A DNA stretch of 47,162 bases, taken from the NCBI GenBank assembly GCA_014237955.1, contig JABABY010000001.1, positions 1 through 47,162 of the forward strand, given 5' to 3'. Origin of the DNA: Planctomycetota bacterium. GTDB taxonomy: Bacteria > Planctomycetota > Planctomycetia > Pirellulales > UBA7805. Positions 16,813 to 25,286 of the stretch are shown here, one piece after another. A program made the translations under genes and the position numbers. Below the pieces are notes generated by a model. The model had not been told where the DNA came from and did not search any database. It was given only the letters and a program-made list of their open reading frames with translations. Position 1 is the first letter of the stretch, and each line of letters starts with the position of its first letter.

Positions 16813-17892
16813 TCAATTTGATTCGTGTTGTCCCCGAGAGTCGTCGCAACCAAGGTGCCGCCGCAGAAAAGTCGCCCGTGCAATATTACGGTCAGCCGTA
16901 TCCAACACTTTGCCGCTGATCTTCTGCAGATGGGCTGGCTGTGTTTGAATAAACAACTCATTCACCTGTCCCATTGCCAACTCCGGGAGTAATCTCAGTT
17001 CGACACCCATCCGGATGCTGGAGAGCAAATGCATCGTCTCTTCGCTACTGATTGTCTGGGCCGTGGAAAGAATTCCGTAAGCCCGACTCACCCGGTCGTG
17101 TAAATTTTCATGGCTTTCTCGCTGCAGAAATTCACGTGCTCGGCGTTCATAATCAATGAGAACCGGCACGACGTCCGCAACCTGCTTAATCAACTCTTCC
17201 TCACTTTTTCCAAGCGTAATCTGGTTGCTTATCTGGTAAAAATCCCCCATCGCCTGTGAGCCTTCACCATACAGTCCTCGGACTGCTAAGCTAATCTTAT
17301 GCAGACTGCGGAAAACCTTCTCAATCTGCCCAGTAATGACCAGGGCCGGGAGATGCAACATTACACTCACCCGAATCCCTGTGCCCACATTTGTCGGACA
17401 GGCCGTCAGATAACCGAGTCGTGCATCAAAGGCATACGAAACTTTTTCTTCCAGACGATCATCAATACTGTTGATTCGCTCCCAAGCAGCATCAAGATCA
17501 AAGCCGCTATGCATCACCTGAATGCGAAGATGATCTTCCTCGTTAATCATCAGGCTCATGCGCTCGCCAGTATCGATAGCAACTCCGCGGGCTCCTTCAC
17601 TATCTGCATGTTCCCGACTAATTAATTGCCGCTCCACGAGAAATTGCCGACCAAGACTATCTAATTCGTTCACATCAAGATACGAGAGACCCGCTTGTTG
17701 ATTCGTATCGAGAACATTCTTACGCAAGGATTTCTCAATTTCAGCCCGATCGAGTTCCGTTGCCTTACCGACAAACGGATAATCGGCCAAGTTGCGGGCT
17801 AAGCGAATACGACTACTAACAACGATATCTGAGTCCGGGCCAACGCCCTTAAGCCACTCACCACTCTTGCCAGCCAGTTCATCAAGATTCAC
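16813..17892 (-). CDS. mcsB: Protein-arginine kinase McsB
   Basis: A 359-residue protein of the phosphagen-kinase fold, usual length for McsB (about 350-360). It transfers phosphate from ATP to arginine side chains in proteins; in Bacillus this marks them for ClpCP. Visible elements: SSRIRLARNLADYPF (26-40), the NEED loop (117-120) with the catalytic glutamate, CPTNVGTG with Cys165, and RGLYGEGSQAMGDFYQISNQ (205-224). At the C-terminus ADRNIARATFLRR resembles the RDxxRA phosphoarginine-docking motif, with Asn for Asp. The start is GTG 17892, with GGAGAG upstream. It begins five bases after the mcsA stop, so the pair is one transcript. No clpC or ctsR lies within the window. Confidence 0.93.
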   Translation of the reverse strand: MNLDELAGKSGEWLKGVGPDSDIVVSSRIRLARNLADYPFVGKATELDRAEIEKSLRKNVLDTNQQAGLSYLDVNELDSLGRQFLVERQLISREHADSEGARGVAIDTGERMSLMINEEDHLRIQVMHSGFDLDAAWERINSIDDRLEEKVSYAFDARLGYLTACPTNVGTGIRVSVMLHLPALVITGQIEKVFRSLHKISLAVRGLYGEGSQAMGDFYQISNQITLGKSEEELIKQVADVVPVLIDYERRAREFLQRESHENLHDRVSRAYGILSTAQTISSEETMHLLSSIRMGVELRLLPELAMGQVNELFIQTQPAHLQKISGKVLDTADRNIARATFLRRHLGCDDSRGQHESN

Positions 17893-17897
17893 CTAAA

Positions 17898-18410
17898 CTA
17901 CTCTCCAGTCGCTTCGTTCTCGATATTGCGAATTTCATCTCGCAACTCAGAAGCTCTCTCGTATTGTTCCTGGGATACCGCATCCTTCATTTCCCGCCTG
18001 AGTCGGATCATTTCCGTTTGTCGTGCACTCACACCTGCCGATCGCTTGGGACACTTGCCGATATGATCGGTTGCACCATGGATATTCAATAACAATTGCT
18101 CAAGTTCGGAAGCGAAACAGGTGTAGTCGTGGGGACAGCCAAAGCGGCCTTGGCTGCGAAACTCGTAAAAGGTGATGCCACAAACTGGACAGGACTGCTG
18201 GTCCAGTCGGGACAGATCTTCAGCGGTTTGTCCCACCGCCAATTGGTTGGCAAGAACACCCGCCAAATTTGGTGATGGCGCGGGGGTTTCTTCCTCATGC
18301 TGTAAATATGCGTGGGCATGATCTTTGCAAAGGTGCAACTCGTGGGGCTTGCCATCCGCCAACTCAGTAATATGAAAGGTTGCCACCTTTTCGCACTCTT
18401 GGCACTTCAT
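17898..18410 (-). CDS. mcsA: McsA-like zinc-binding activator with UVR motif
   Basis: I chose ATG 18410 (170 residues); an in-frame TTG at 18422 would add four. McsA proteins activate McsB and bind zinc. First zinc cluster: Cys3, Cys6, Cys28 and His31 (CQEC and CKDH), where Bacillus McsA uses four cysteines. Second: CPVCG (Cys74, Cys77) with GCPHDYTCF (Cys92, then Asp95 in the usual cysteine position; Cys98 is nearby). The final 35 residues form a UVR motif, MIRLRREMKDAVSQEQYERA, a helical hairpin for protein contact. The gene sits directly upstream of mcsB. Proteins of this shape are also called UvrB/UvrC motif-containing; linkage to mcsB supports McsA. Confidence 0.88.
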   Translation of the reverse strand: MKCQECEKVATFHITELADGKPHELHLCKDHAHAYLQHEEETPAPSPNLAGVLANQLAVGQTAEDLSRLDQQSCPVCGITFYEFRSQGRFGCPHDYTCFASELEQLLLNIHGATDHIGKCPKRSAGVSARQTEMIRLRREMKDAVSQEQYERASELRDEIRNIENEATGE

Positions 18411-18916
18411 AATCTTCAGCAATAATCAAAGGTGTTCCAGTGTATAGCGACCAGACCGCAAGCGTGCAGATCACTATACGTCCCAAAAACGATAGGTCCA
18501 AAAAACGATCGGCAATCTGTGGCGAGCAATAAGCACGGCCACCATCTAAATCATTATAGATAGTAACCGTGGAAACAACCGTCTGGACACCGAGCGATGG
18601 ATCGACCGCGACATAAAGGACCAAACACTGTAACCTACTGGCCAACACCGACTTGGCAACAGGATTCTAGCACCCGCTCGAGGGGTGTCAATATCGACAA
18701 GAGACCGACTGTTTTCGCCCAGGGACAATTGAGTCGCTAGCATATTTCGGATGTTCTCACCCGTCTTTTACGATTAGGATCATCATTCTCTCGACAGACA
18801 GATCCTAACTTGCCGAGAATCCGTTAAACTTTTTTAATTGCTGGAATGCCGCAACACCGATATATCGGAACGCTGGCAAATCACCAATCCACTGTCGGTA
18901 ATAAACAAATAAGATC
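18411..18916. other. Divergent spacer between mcsA and trpE
   Basis: About 500 bases with no supported gene. Minus-strand frames of 65-94 residues at 18364-18743 overlap mcsA or each other and show no domain. The trpE-proximal end carries the palindrome and weak promoter listed separately. The rest is unexplained and may hold the mcsAB promoter. Confidence 0.45.
18838..18868 (+). promoter_or_regulatory. Candidate trpE promoter overlapped by a 12-bp palindrome
   Basis: TTGCTG (18838-18843), 17 bases, TATATC (18861-18866) is a weak sigma-70-like pair. CCGATATATCGG (18857-18868) is a perfect palindrome covering the possible -10, about 49 bases before the trpE ATG. It could be an operator; no trp regulator is in the window and no leader peptide rich in Trp is evident. 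Confidence 0.35.
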
Positions 18917-20434
18917 ATGGCGTACTTGCCCGAATTCAAAACGTTCTCCAGTGCAGCAGAGGGTGTCGATCTGGTACCTGTGTACCGTCGTTTGGTAAGC
19001 GACTCGCTCACACCAGTTAGCGCTTTCCATAAAATAGATACCGGTGGTTGTTCCTGTCTCTTCGAGAGCGTTATCGGCGGAGAACGTGTCGGTCGCTATA
19101 GTTTTTTAGCGGTGGCACCCTACAAGACGCTTGAAGCGTTTCATGACCAAGTAACAATCACCACCTCGGAAGGAAGTGAGCAGTTTCAATCGGATGATCC
19201 GCTTGCGGAACTCGAGCGACTTGTACATGGCGTACGAGCGGCAAGCTTTGAAGACCTGCCACCGTTTACCAGCGGTGCTGTGGGATATGCTGGTTATGAC
19301 GTTGTCCGGTATAGCGAACATTTATTAAATGCTCCAGAAGACGATCGCCAACTGCCAGATCTTTCTTTTTCATTTTATGACCATATGGTGGTTTTCGATC
19401 ACATAACGAAAACGATTGTTGTGGTTGCGATGGCACACGTCACGCAAGGAAATTTGGAAGCAGCTTATAATGATGCGTGCCAACGGGTCGATGCACTGGC
19501 AGAACAATTGTCTGCAGAAAAATTGCCTCTTCCAGTGGCCGATATTGACACTGGCGGCGAAGTCGCAATTTCGTATCACTCGAATTTTCGTCGCAATGAT
19601 TTTGAAGATGCCGTTCGACAATGTGTAGATTACATTCGGGCGGGTGATATTTTTCAGGTCGTCGTCAGCCAGCGACTCGACCTGCCCATCACCGCACATC
19701 CCTTTGAAATTTATCGCACGCTGCGAGTCGTCAATCCCAGCCCCTTTATGTTTTATCTGCGATCTTCCAATGTTGTCTTGGTAGGAAGTTCGCCGGAAGT
19801 GATGGTCCGCGTCGAGGGGGGAACCGTTACTGTTCGACCACTAGCAGGCACACGGCCTCGTGGGGCTACAGAAGAGGAAGACCAACAACTGGCGGATGAT
19901 CTTCTCGCCGACCCCAAGGAGCGGGCAGAACACATCATGCTTGTGGATCTTGGGCGAAACGATGTGGGACGCATTGCTCAGTACCGTTCGGTCGAGCTCA
20001 GCGACACGATGACCATCGAGCGGTACAGCCACGTCATGCATATTACTTCCAATGTGAGCGGAAAACTCAAAGAAGGAAAAACCGCTTTTGATGCCCTGCG
20101 AGCCTGCTTGCCAGCAGGTACTGTTTCCGGCGCTCCCAAAGTCCGCGCTATGGAAATCATTGATGAACTCGAGCCCCATCGCCGCGGGCCTTATGCGGGA
20201 GCCGTTGGCTATGTCGACTTCGGTGGCAATATGGATACATGTATTGCACTACGAACCCTAGTCATCAAGGACAATCGAGCCTACGTCCAAGCTGGGGCCG
20301 GCATTGTCGCCGACAGCCTTCCTGAAAATGAATACCAGGAAACATTAAACAAGGCCCGCGGATTGCTCAAAGCAATTGAAATCACCGAGCGACGTGAGTT
20401 GGAACGCTCCAATAATCCAACGACTCACGACTAA
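18917..20434 (+). CDS. trpE: Anthranilate synthase component I
   Basis: A 505-residue enzyme that turns chorismate into anthranilate with ammonia from the TrpG subunit, the first step of tryptophan synthesis. The N-terminal half carries CLFESVIGGERVGRYSFLA (residues about 48-66), the equivalent of the LLES tryptophan-feedback site. The C-terminal chorismate-binding domain has RPLAGTRPRGATEEED, DLGRNDVGR, PAGTVSGAPKVRAMEIID, GPYAGAVGYVDFGG and AGAGIVADSLPENEYQET. This is full-length and distinct from PabB by overall match, though separating the two by eye is not absolute. No trpG is next to it. It converges on hemL, 51 bases away. Confidence 0.92.
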   Translation: MAYLPEFKTFSSAAEGVDLVPVYRRLVSDSLTPVSAFHKIDTGGCSCLFESVIGGERVGRYSFLAVAPYKTLEAFHDQVTITTSEGSEQFQSDDPLAELERLVHGVRAASFEDLPPFTSGAVGYAGYDVVRYSEHLLNAPEDDRQLPDLSFSFYDHMVVFDHITKTIVVVAMAHVTQGNLEAAYNDACQRVDALAEQLSAEKLPLPVADIDTGGEVAISYHSNFRRNDFEDAVRQCVDYIRAGDIFQVVVSQRLDLPITAHPFEIYRTLRVVNPSPFMFYLRSSNVVLVGSSPEVMVRVEGGTVTVRPLAGTRPRGATEEEDQQLADDLLADPKERAEHIMLVDLGRNDVGRIAQYRSVELSDTMTIERYSHVMHITSNVSGKLKEGKTAFDALRACLPAGTVSGAPKVRAMEIIDELEPHRRGPYAGAVGYVDFGGNMDTCIALRTLVIKDNRAYVQAGAGIVADSLPENEYQETLNKARGLLKAIEITERRELERSNNPTTHD

Positions 20435-20442
20435 ATAAGATG

Positions 20443-20477
20443 AAGCATGTTGGTGGCGGCGTGCTTTAGCGGCCGCT
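20443..20477. terminator. Hairpin region between convergent trpE and hemL
   Basis: AAGCATG (20443-20449) can pair with CGTGCTT (20460-20466), with one G-T wobble, and a 10-base palindrome AGCGGCCGCT follows at 20468-20477. There is no T-run, so any terminator would not be a textbook intrinsic one. Placement between two gene ends is the main support. Confidence 0.35.
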
Positions 20478-20485
20478 TCTATGAT

Positions 20486-21775
20486 CTAGTTTTCTACCAC
20501 AAAGGCCTTCTGCGCGGCCTGTATCGTCTCGTCGATATCTTCTTCAGTGTGCGCCGCTGAAACAAAAAGTGCCTCATACTGGCTGCATGGCAGATAGATT
20601 CCACGATCGAGCATTGCTTGGAAAAACGACGCGAAACATTCGGTATCACATTTTTCAGCGACCGACCAGTCGGTCACTTTTTCCGGATTAAAAAACAGAG
20701 TCATCATACTTCCGACCCGAGTCACACTATGGGGGATGCTTCCGGCTGCTTCACTCAAACCGGTCGCCAACCGAGCACCCAACGTCTCAAGTCGCTCATA
20801 CATCGCCGGATCGGCCAATTGCCGGAGTGTGGCAATGCCCGCCGCCGTGGCCAAGGGATTGCCACTAAGGGTCCCTGCCTGAAAAACACTTCCCACTGGC
20901 AGGATATGATCCATCACCTCCCTACGGCCTCCATAAGCGCCCACCGGAAGACCACCACCAACAATCTTGCCCAATGTCGTTAAATCGGGTGTGATCCCTT
21001 GCAGCGATTGAGCGCCACCGTAGGCCACACGGAAACCAGTCATCACTTCGTCGTAGATCAAGAGGGCGCCATGACGATCGGTTTGCTCTCGAAGAACCCT
21101 GAGAAACGGCTCGGTGGGGATGACGCAACCCATATTACCCACCACCGGCTCAAGAATTACTGCCGCAATATGCTCGGCCTGGGCTGCAAACACCTCCTCA
21201 ACTCCCGCCACATCGTTGTAGGCAAGAACAATGGTGTCGGCAGCCGCGCCAGGGGTAACACCCGGTGAATTGGGAACCGACAACGTTGCCGCACTGCTAC
21301 CAGCCGCCACAAGAAGGCTGTCCACATGCCCATGGTAATTGCCAGCAAACTTGACAACTCGAGAGCGTCCCGTATATCCTCTCGCCAAACGGATCGCACT
21401 CATCGTCGCTTCGGTCCCAGAATTGACCAGGCGAACTTTCTCAATGGAGGCCACTGCGGAAATGATCAACTCCGCCAAATCACTTTCCGCCTCGGTTGGT
21501 GCACCAAAGCTGGTCCCCAGCCGAGCCGCCGCTTCCACAGCCGCGACGATCTCGGCCTGCGCATGCCCCAAAATCATTGGTCCCCAGGAACCGATGTAGT
21601 CAATGTATCGATTGCCATCCAAGTCATACAGGTAAGCCCCCCCAGCACGTTGGATAAACCGGGGCGTACCTCCAACTGCCCCAAACGCTCTCGCGGGACT
21701 GTTTACCCCACCCGGCATCAAATGGAGTGCACGATCAAATGCCGCTATGCTTTTAGTTGTATTTTCCACATTCAT
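20486..21775 (-). CDS. hemL: Glutamate-1-semialdehyde 2,1-aminomutase
   Basis: I place the start at ATG 21775, giving 429 residues beginning MNVENTTKSIAAFDRAL, as usual for HemL; the frame stays open to 21994 but the extra part is low-complexity and would overlap the divergent purM. The enzyme uses PLP (or PMP) to turn glutamate-1-semialdehyde into 5-aminolevulinate in the C5 heme route. Visible: MPGGVNSPARAF, SWGPMILGHA, VNSGTEATMSAIRLARG, NYHGHVDSLL, YDEVMTGFR, and the PLP lysine in TLGKIVGGGLPVGAYGG. It has no operon partner here, but CobA-HemD in the same window serves the same pathway. Confidence 0.95.
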   Translation of the reverse strand: MNVENTTKSIAAFDRALHLMPGGVNSPARAFGAVGGTPRFIQRAGGAYLYDLDGNRYIDYIGSWGPMILGHAQAEIVAAVEAAARLGTSFGAPTEAESDLAELIISAVASIEKVRLVNSGTEATMSAIRLARGYTGRSRVVKFAGNYHGHVDSLLVAAGSSAATLSVPNSPGVTPGAAADTIVLAYNDVAGVEEVFAAQAEHIAAVILEPVVGNMGCVIPTEPFLRVLREQTDRHGALLIYDEVMTGFRVAYGGAQSLQGITPDLTTLGKIVGGGLPVGAYGGRREVMDHILPVGSVFQAGTLSGNPLATAAGIATLRQLADPAMYERLETLGARLATGLSEAAGSIPHSVTRVGSMMTLFFNPEKVTDWSVAEKCDTECFASFFQAMLDRGIYLPCSQYEALFVSAAHTEEDIDETIQAAQKAFVVEN

Positions 21776-21981
21776 CAAAGTTTTCCGATCGCCGCAGGGC
21801 TCTCCTGAGCGCCCTTCTACCCTCATGAGGCACCCTTCGAACCGCCCTGACATTCTAGGCGATCCGATTCGAGAGTGGCAGTGCGTATTCGACTGCCTCT
21901 CCGCCCGCCGCTTTTCTGACGCATCGGTTTCCTTTAGAATTGCTCTCTCCCATCTCTCTCCATTCTGATGGAATTCGCGGC

Positions 21982-23049
21982 ATGGCCAAGTCAACTTACA
22001 AGGATGCCGGCGTCGACCTGGATCTTTACCGCAAGTCGATGGCCAAGCTGCCCCACCACTTGCACCGTACCTTTACCCCCCGGGTAATTGGCGTTGATGG
22101 AGGATTTGCCGGGCTATTCCAACTTGATTTTTCAAACCAACTTTTTGCTCGCAACTACAAAGACCCCATCCTTGTCTCATGCACCGATGGAGTTGGCACC
22201 AAGCTCAAAGTGGCCCATCAAACGGATAAGCATAACACCGTGGGAATCGATTTGGTGGCAATGAGTGTGAATGATGCCATCTGCTGCGGAGCTGAGCCAC
22301 TGTTTTTTCTTGACTACGTTGCGATGTCCCACGATGATCCTGATCGTCTTGAACAAATTGTTCGAGGCATCTCTGATGGTTGCTTGATGGCGAACTGCTC
22401 ACTGCTCGGTGGCGAAACTGCCATCATGCCGGACCTTTACGCTCCGGGGGACTACGATTTGGCAGGATTTTGCGTGGGTGTCGTCGAGCGGAATGCATTG
22501 CTGGACGGCAGCGCAATCGTTCCAGGAGATCTCATATTGGGGCTCGCATCCTCGGGATTGCATTCCAATGGTTACAGTCTTGCCCGGAAAGTGGTTTTTG
22601 AAGAAGCAGACATGGCAATAACAGACCGAGTTGACCAACTCGATGCAACTGTAGGAGATGTGCTTCTAGAACCAACTCGAATCTATGTCAAACCAGTACA
22701 GAGCATTTTAACGCACTACAAAGTCAAACATGTCGTTCACGGCATCGCCCACATTACCGGTGGAGGGCTCCATGAAAATCTTGAGCGAATCCTGCCCGCC
22801 ACAGCACACGCAGTTGTTGATCGGGACAGCTGGACCATTCCACCTGTTTTCGACTGGATTCAAGGCCTTGGAGACATTGACCCGGAGGAAATGGAACGCG
22901 TCTTCAACATGGGGCTGGGACTGGCTATGGTGATCAGTCCCTTTTACGCTGAGAGTATCCGTAGCCAATTATCTGAACAGGACATCGAAAGCTGGATTAT
23001 CGGCGAAATTATCGATGGCCCTCGCGGCGTTTCCTGGAAACCAGAATGA
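21982..23049 (+). CDS. purM: Phosphoribosylformylglycinamidine cyclo-ligase
   Basis: A 355-residue protein from ATG 21982, MAKSTYKDAGVDLDL being the usual PurM opening; a TTG at 21940 would add 14 residues without family support. It closes the imidazole ring of AIR from FGAM with ATP, step five of purine synthesis. Motifs: CTDGVGTKLKVA, GIDLVAMSVNDAICCGAEPLF, LLGGETAIMPDLY and HITGGGLHENLERILP. Length is normal. The STAS gene follows by less than 100 bases on the same strand. Confidence 0.95.
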   Translation: MAKSTYKDAGVDLDLYRKSMAKLPHHLHRTFTPRVIGVDGGFAGLFQLDFSNQLFARNYKDPILVSCTDGVGTKLKVAHQTDKHNTVGIDLVAMSVNDAICCGAEPLFFLDYVAMSHDDPDRLEQIVRGISDGCLMANCSLLGGETAIMPDLYAPGDYDLAGFCVGVVERNALLDGSAIVPGDLILGLASSGLHSNGYSLARKVVFEEADMAITDRVDQLDATVGDVLLEPTRIYVKPVQSILTHYKVKHVVHGIAHITGGGLHENLERILPATAHAVVDRDSWTIPPVFDWIQGLGDIDPEEMERVFNMGLGLAMVISPFYAESIRSQLSEQDIESWIIGEIIDGPRGVSWKPE

Positions 23050-23145
23050 ATCCGCCAAAAATTGCGCGCTATCGGACCGCCCGCGTTCCAAATCAGCAAT
23101 GAACTTTCCAAGCCTCCTCAAACACTCTACCTACTAGGGATTCCC

Positions 23146-23511
23146 GTGGCACAAGTCGTTTCCCAAAAAAATTGCGGCGTTGTCGTTGTCTATATCAACG
23201 AATCCAAACTTCTCGACGAACGACTCATCAATGAAGTGGGAACAGCGTTAATCGCGGCATTGAATACGGCTGAAAATGAAATGCTTTTGGTTAATTTTCA
23301 GGGCGTGCGTTTTATGAGTTCGTCAATGATCGGTCGGATTGTCACACTCTATAAAAAGTGTAAAGCGAATAAAATCAATCTCAAGTTGTCCAACATTTCT
23401 GATGAGATTATGGAGGTTTTTACATTAATGAATCTCCATAAACTCTTGAGCATCTGTGCAGACGAATCAGATGCGATGGCCTCTTTTAAAAAAGATGGGT
23501 GGTTGAAATGA
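23146..23511 (+). CDS. STAS-domain protein, anti-sigma-factor-antagonist type
   Basis: A single STAS domain of 121 residues from GTG 23146, which has AGGGA a few bases upstream; a longer frame back to TTG 23062 has no family support. The order of strands and helices fits SpoIIAA/RsbV: VVVVYINESKLLDERLINEVG, a central LLVNFQGVRFMSSSMIGRIV, and NLHKLLSI at the end. The SSS in FMSSSMIG lies where the phosphorylated serine sits in that family. Partners would be a switch kinase and a sigma factor or a signalling enzyme, none of which is adjacent. Function beyond partner switching is not predictable. Confidence 0.85.
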   Translation: MAQVVSQKNCGVVVVYINESKLLDERLINEVGTALIAALNTAENEMLLVNFQGVRFMSSSMIGRIVTLYKKCKANKINLKLSNISDEIMEVFTLMNLHKLLSICADESDAMASFKKDGWLK

Positions 23512-23656
23512 CAAACGGCAAGTGATCGCTCTCGATGACCCGACAACTGTGAATTGTGATTTTGATCTATGTTTTCCGCTCTCCTCAGGCAAAATATCTG
23601 CTGCAGGGTGAGGAGTGAATACAGGGCAAAGAAAACCGAGTAAAATAGACTTTGCC

Positions 23657-24166
23657 ATGAGTGGAGAATTAACAAATGCACCTGAGGCAGGCGGGCCTCC
23701 GCCAAAACATTCGGCCGAAGTCATCCAATGGACCTGCCGGAAAGTGGTTCCTGGAAACGGCAATCTCTACCCTCTCGTTGGGTCTATATTGCTCGTTGCC
23801 GGCTTGGTCGCCCTTATAACCGATAAGGGGCACCTGGCACTGTTTGCCGGTGTCGCAATCGCAGCAGTCTGCTGGCGAGAATGGCTGTCGGTAAGCTACC
23901 AAGTGGACCAAGACGGAATCCAGCAGACGGTGTTGCGGATGAGCCGTTTCAAACCGTGGGCTTTAATCACAAGCATCCGGTTCCATCGCAATGCAATGGA
24001 ACTGCAAATGCGGCCTCTGAAGTGGAAAAAGCAATCCGAAAGGCCAATTTGGATCCCCATGGGCGAGCAACACCTCGAGATCCGCGAGCGATTGAGAATA
24101 TTGGTGCCTCACCTGATCCTGGATCATTCTAAAGACGATTTTCAAATCCCATCGCAAGAAAAATAA
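23657..24166 (+). CDS. Small membrane protein with PH-like C-terminal domain, function unknown
   Basis: A frame of 169 residues from ATG 23657, or 183 from GTG 23615 (which has AGGGTGAGGA just before it). A short Pro/Ala-rich N-terminus precedes two hydrophobic segments, about 40-58 and 60-77 from the ATG. The C-terminal part has strands SVSYQVDQDGIQQTV, PWALITSIRF and AMELQMRPL, the pattern of the bacterial PH-like (bPH/YdbT) membrane proteins. It is not named by me with certainty. It runs toward the opp operon end, 49 bases away. Confidence 0.65.
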   Translation: MSGELTNAPEAGGPPPKHSAEVIQWTCRKVVPGNGNLYPLVGSILLVAGLVALITDKGHLALFAGVAIAAVCWREWLSVSYQVDQDGIQQTVLRMSRFKPWALITSIRFHRNAMELQMRPLKWKKQSERPIWIPMGEQHLEIRERLRILVPHLILDHSKDDFQIPSQEK

Positions 24167-24215
24167 TCTATCGCACAGTCACCGGAAACAATCCTCGGCA
24201 CAGACTCTAAAAACA

Positions 24216-25286
24216 TTAAGCCGAGTCGTGAGCGATGTCAGCCTGTGGATTCGCATCGGCCAACGAGGATTGATAGCGTTCCTCATCCCAGGCAAAGTGG
24301 CAGGCAACACGATGATCTCCCCCCGCCAGTTGGGGCACCTGTTGTTGACAGTCGACACCTTTCATCACACAACGATCCACAAATTTGCATCCTGGATATA
24401 TTGTGTCCGGCGAGGGCACCTCTCCAGCAAGTACGATCCGCTGCCGGTGCCGCTCAGAGCGAGGGTCGGGCAACGGCACACTCGAAAGGAGTGCCCTGGT
24501 ATAGGGATGGCGGGGATTGGCGTAGAGCATCTCGGCATCGGCAGCCTCAACCAGTCGGCCCAAATACATCACCCCAACCCGATTTGCGATATGGCGAACC
24601 ACGGCCAGATCATGTGCAATAAACAGATACGCAAGGCCCAATTGCTGTTGGAGATCCATCAACAAATTAATCACCTGAGCCTGAATCGAGACATCGAGTG
24701 CTGAAACGGGCTCATCGCAAATAATGAGGCGCGGTTTAACAGCCAGTGCCCGAGCAATACCAATCCGCTGCCTTTGTCCCCCAGAAAATTCATGGGGATA
24801 ACGATTCAAGAAGCGTGGATTTAAACCAACCAACTCCAAAAGCCGCATCGCCTCCAACTGGCGGTCCTTCCTGTCATGGAGGCGGAAGATCTGCATCGGT
24901 TCAGTGATAATCTGCGAGACCGTCATACGTGGATTTAAGGATGCAAAGGGATCCTGAAATATCATCTGCATCTGTTGACGAAAGGGCCGCATCTCGGACT
25001 CTTTCAGAGAATCAATCCGTTGGCCCTCATAGAAAATTTCCCCCGCAGACGTTGGCACGAGCCGGAGAATGGCGCGTGCCAGCGTTGATTTACCACAGCC
25101 CGATTCGCCCACCAACCCTAGTGTCTCCCCTTCAGCGAGGGAAAAACTAAGTCCATCGACCGCACGAATGATAGCCGGCGAGGAACCAAACCCGCGCCGC
25201 TGTAGAGGAAAATGGACTGCCAAGTTCCGAACTTCCAACAAAGCCGGTTGGGGAGAGGCAGCGGTCCCTGCTAAAGACTCAGGCAT
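24216..25286 (-). CDS. oppF: Oligopeptide ABC transporter ATP-binding protein OppF
   Basis: A 356-residue ATPase of the peptide importer. Walker A is GLVGESGCGKSTLAR; the signature is FSGGQRQRIGIARAL; Walker B is LIICDEPVSALD; the switch histidine follows in YLFIAHDLAVVRH. The C-terminal oligopeptide/dipeptide domain has the Cys pattern GCKFVDRCVMKGVDC. It works as a heterodimer with OppD on the cytoplasmic face. It overlaps oppD by eight bases and ends the operon. Substrate specificity is set by OppA, so dipeptides, oligopeptides or nickel are all formally possible. Confidence 0.94.
   Translation of the reverse strand: MPESLAGTAASPQPALLEVRNLAVHFPLQRRGFGSSPAIIRAVDGLSFSLAEGETLGLVGESGCGKSTLARAILRLVPTSAGEIFYEGQRIDSLKESEMRPFRQQMQMIFQDPFASLNPRMTVSQIITEPMQIFRLHDRKDRQLEAMRLLELVGLNPRFLNRYPHEFSGGQRQRIGIARALAVKPRLIICDEPVSALDVSIQAQVINLLMDLQQQLGLAYLFIAHDLAVVRHIANRVGVMYLGRLVEAADAEMLYANPRHPYTRALLSSVPLPDPRSERHRQRIVLAGEVPSPDTIYPGCKFVDRCVMKGVDCQQQVPQLAGGDHRVACHFAWDEERYQSSLADANPQADIAHDSA

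Noticed and set aside
18364..18743. Overlapping minus-strand frames of 65-94 codons upstream of mcsA
   Set aside because: They overlap each other or the mcsA start, and none shows conserved features.
21776..21994. N-terminal extension of hemL
   Set aside because: The extra 73 residues are low in complexity, unlike any HemL, and overlap the purM start.
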